From Verrucomicrobiota bacterium (lineage in GTDB: Bacteria; Verrucomicrobiota; Verrucomicrobiia; Opitutales; UBA953): a stretch of DNA of 7,742 nt. Within the stretch, counting starts at the first letter, position 1, and each line of letters starts with the position of its first letter. The position numbers were made by a program, and so were the translations under genes. The stretch lies in NCBI GenBank assembly GCA_009924535.1, contig RFRI01000053.1, positions 1 to 7,742 of the forward strand. The letters are read 5' to 3'. Shown one piece after another: positions 6,077 through 7,742 of the stretch. The notes under the pieces were generated by a model. The model saw only the letters and a program-made list of their open reading frames with translations. It had not been told where the DNA came from and searched no databases.

Positions 6077-7660
6077 ATGAGCGAGCAGACGCGCCAGTAC
6101 CAGGCCATGGCGAAGACCGCCTCCTGGACGATGGTCTCGCGCGTGCTCGGTCTGTTTCGTGACCAACTGACCGCGGCCATCTTCGGCGCTTCGGCCATCG
6201 GTTCGGCTTTCATCTTGGCGTTCCAGATTCCGAATCTGTTCCGCAGACTGCTGGGCGAAGGTGCCCTGACCGCGGCCATCGTCCCGGTGCTGGCGGACAA
6301 GTCGGTCAAGGATGGGAGACTGGGCGCTTTCGGCTTCCTGAACTTCGTCCTGCGGAAGGTCTTCCCGTGGATGCTCGGCCTGACCATGGTCGGCATCGGT
6401 GCGGCGCTGCTGTGGGCGTTGATCCGGCCGGCCGACGCCTCGGCGGCGATCCTCACCGCCATCTGCATGCCTTACATGCCGCTGATCTGCGTCGCCGCGC
6501 TGTTCACGTCGGCGGTGAACCTAAGCGGCCGTTTCGGCCTGGCCGAGATCGCCTCGGGCGTGCTCAACCTTTGCATGATCGTCGGACTCGGGGTCTTCGG
6601 CGATAACCTCGCCGACACCGACATGGGCAAGGCCGTCTGGCTCTGCGCCGGGGCGCTGGTCGGCGGCGCGTTCCAGCTGTTGATTCCGCTTTGGGGGTTG
6701 AGGCAAGAGGGCTGGACCTCCCGGCTTACGAATGCGGATCAAGGAGCCTGGAAGGTCCTCAGCCTGGCCTTCTTGCCCGCCGCCTTGGGCGCCGGCGTCC
6801 AACAGGTCAACGTGTTGGTCTCCCGGGGCATCGCCTTCAAGGTCAGCGACGCCGGCCTGATGTATTACTACATCGCCAACCGCATCGTCGAGCTCCCCAT
6901 CGGATTGTTCTCGGCCTCGATCGCCGTGGTGATCTTTCCGGCGCTCGCCACCGCTTTCGCCAGCCGCGATGTCCCGGCCCTCGCCCGGAACTATGGTCGA
7001 GGGATGCGGCTGATCCTGGCGATCAACGTCGCCGCCGCCTTCGGCCTCGCCGCCTTGGCCGTGCCCATCGTCCAGCTGTTGTTCCAGTACGGTCGCTTCA
7101 ACGCCGGCAATTGCCTGGCGACGAGCAATCTCCTGGTGTTGTTCGCGATCGCCATGCCGTTCTACGCGATGATCTCCATCGTCACCCGCGCGCTCAACGT
7201 CGCCGGCCAGACCAAGGTCACGTTGATCGCCGCGCTCCATGCCTTGACCGTGAACGCCGTGGGTTCGCTCGTGGCCGTCTGGATGGGCAAGGGTGTCGAA
7301 GGGCTCGCCTTGGCCAACACCATCTCGACGATCTGGCAGTATCTCGTCCTCAGGCATTATCTGAAGAAGCATGCGCCGGAGTTTCTGACCGAAAGCCTCC
7401 TGAAGCCCGCCATCCAAGTCTTCTTCGGGTCCGTCGTCCTCGCGGTCATCGCGTTCCAAGGGTACACCTCCTTGCACAACGTCTTCACCGGACATCTCAA
7501 CGAGAAGCTCAATCTTATCTTGTCCATGGGCATCGCCGGCCTGGCCGGCATGGTCTTCTACGCCATCTACCTGGACAAGCTAGGTTACCCGGAACGCGAC
7601 CTCTTGCGCGGTTACGTCAACAAGGTGCTGCGGTTCTTCGGCGTGCAGCTCAAGGCTTGA
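6077..7660 (+). CDS. murJ: Lipid II flippase MurJ (MviN family)
   Basis: Multi-spanning inner-membrane protein of the MOP exporter superfamily that moves lipid II across the membrane for peptidoglycan synthesis. The frame is open back to 5795, inside hisS, but the real start is ATG 6077, 4 bases after the hisS stop, giving 527 residues, a normal length. Visible are SRVLGLFRD at 21-29; AFQIPNLFRRLLGEGAL at 48-64, the hallmark first-helix pair; about 14 hydrophobic spans; ANRIVELP at 267-274; and QYGRFN at 337-342. Compared with E. coli MurJ from memory, the important arginines R18, R24, R52 and R270 correspond to R22, R28, R56 and R269 and are kept, as is E57 (E61). The D39 position is S43. 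The close spacing to hisS suggests translational coupling. The 3' end overlaps a leftward gene by 11 bases. Confidence 0.95.
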   Translation: MSEQTRQYQAMAKTASWTMVSRVLGLFRDQLTAAIFGASAIGSAFILAFQIPNLFRRLLGEGALTAAIVPVLADKSVKDGRLGAFGFLNFVLRKVFPWMLGLTMVGIGAALLWALIRPADASAAILTAICMPYMPLICVAALFTSAVNLSGRFGLAEIASGVLNLCMIVGLGVFGDNLADTDMGKAVWLCAGALVGGAFQLLIPLWGLRQEGWTSRLTNADQGAWKVLSLAFLPAALGAGVQQVNVLVSRGIAFKVSDAGLMYYYIANRIVELPIGLFSASIAVVIFPALATAFASRDVPALARNYGRGMRLILAINVAAAFGLAALAVPIVQLLFQYGRFNAGNCLATSNLLVLFAIAMPFYAMISIVTRALNVAGQTKVTLIAALHALTVNAVGSLVAVWMGKGVEGLALANTISTIWQYLVLRHYLKKHAPEFLTESLLKPAIQVFFGSVVLAVIAFQGYTSLHNVFTGHLNEKLNLILSMGIAGLAGMVFYAIYLDKLGYPERDLLRGYVNKVLRFFGVQLKA

Positions 7661-7742
7661 ACTTGGCCTCGCGGTACGACTTGGGCTGATAACGGCGGAG
7701 CAAGGCTTCGAGGATGGCGACCGTCTCGTGGTCGACCACGAG
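7650..7742 (-). CDS. C-terminal 30 codons of an unidentified leftward gene
   Basis: Read on the minus strand from the window edge, one frame stays open for 30 codons and ends in TGA at 7652-7650. It encodes VVDHETVAILEALL, then RRYQPKSYREAKFKP. Codon third positions are almost all G or C, as in the neighbouring genes, and the peptide looks like an amphipathic helix followed by a basic tail, so it is probably a real gene end. The fragment is too short to name a family. Its stop lies inside murJ, giving an 11-base tail-to-tail overlap (7650-7660). The alternative is a chance open frame, which is possible at this length in GC-rich DNA. Confidence 0.6.
   Translation of the reverse strand, partial: LVVDHETVAILEALLRRYQPKSYREAKFKP

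Noticed and set aside
6521..7495. 324-codon open frame antisense to murJ
   Set aside because: The product is very rich in Asp, Gly, Glu and Gln and looks like the reverse reading of hydrophobic membrane helices. It has no domain and no start context.
6691..7689. 332-codon alternative plus frame within murJ
   Set aside because: It is an out-of-frame reading with a repetitive Arg/Pro/Leu-rich product, while MurJ motifs lie in the overlapping frame.

Overview
This is a GC-rich, densely coding bacterial chromosome segment. It holds five complete genes in one rightward run, one complete leftward gene, and two genes cut by the window edges. Codon third positions are mostly G or C. The protein styles suggest a member of the Planctomycetota/Verrucomicrobiota group, most likely Verrucomicrobiota (inference). 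The clues are a Gfo/Idh/MocA dehydrogenase of the large secondary-metabolism type with a VQKP motif, a UppP with a signal-like N-terminal extension, an HU protein with a GRNPNRPE arm, and a histidyl-tRNA synthetase with a GFGMGD-type motif 3. No insertion sequence, phage gene, CRISPR array, tRNA, rRNA or toxin-antitoxin pair was seen.

Layout: bases 1-1146 (+) are the C-terminal part of a Gfo/Idh/MocA oxidoreductase. Facing it, only 7 bases away, is uppP (1154-2119, -), an undecaprenyl-diphosphatase. An intergenic region of about 90 bases (2120-2206) divides uppP from the rightward run and should hold promoters for both directions. It contains small overlapping inverted and direct repeats. The run is trpB (2207-3460), a yicC-family gene (3463-4338), an HU/IHF-family gene (4408-4722), hisS (4735-6072) and murJ (6077-7660). 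Spacings are 2, 69, 12 and 4 bases, so it is probably read as one or two transcripts, with the 69-base gap the only place for a second promoter. At the right edge the last 30 codons of a leftward gene enter the window, and its stop codon overlaps the end of murJ by 11 bases.

Functionally this is housekeeping: tryptophan synthesis (TrpB), RNA turnover (YicC), nucleoid structure (HU), histidine charging of tRNA (HisS), and two steps of the peptidoglycan lipid cycle (MurJ flips lipid II, UppP recycles the carrier). I see no clear case for a new multi-gene system. The points worth a second look are residue-level: loss of the usual motif 3 arginine in HisS, Ser in place of the E. coli D39-equivalent in MurJ, and the extended N-terminus of UppP. 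At the expression level, strong Shine-Dalgarno sequences are lacking at nearly every start, and trpB sits in this run without trpA.
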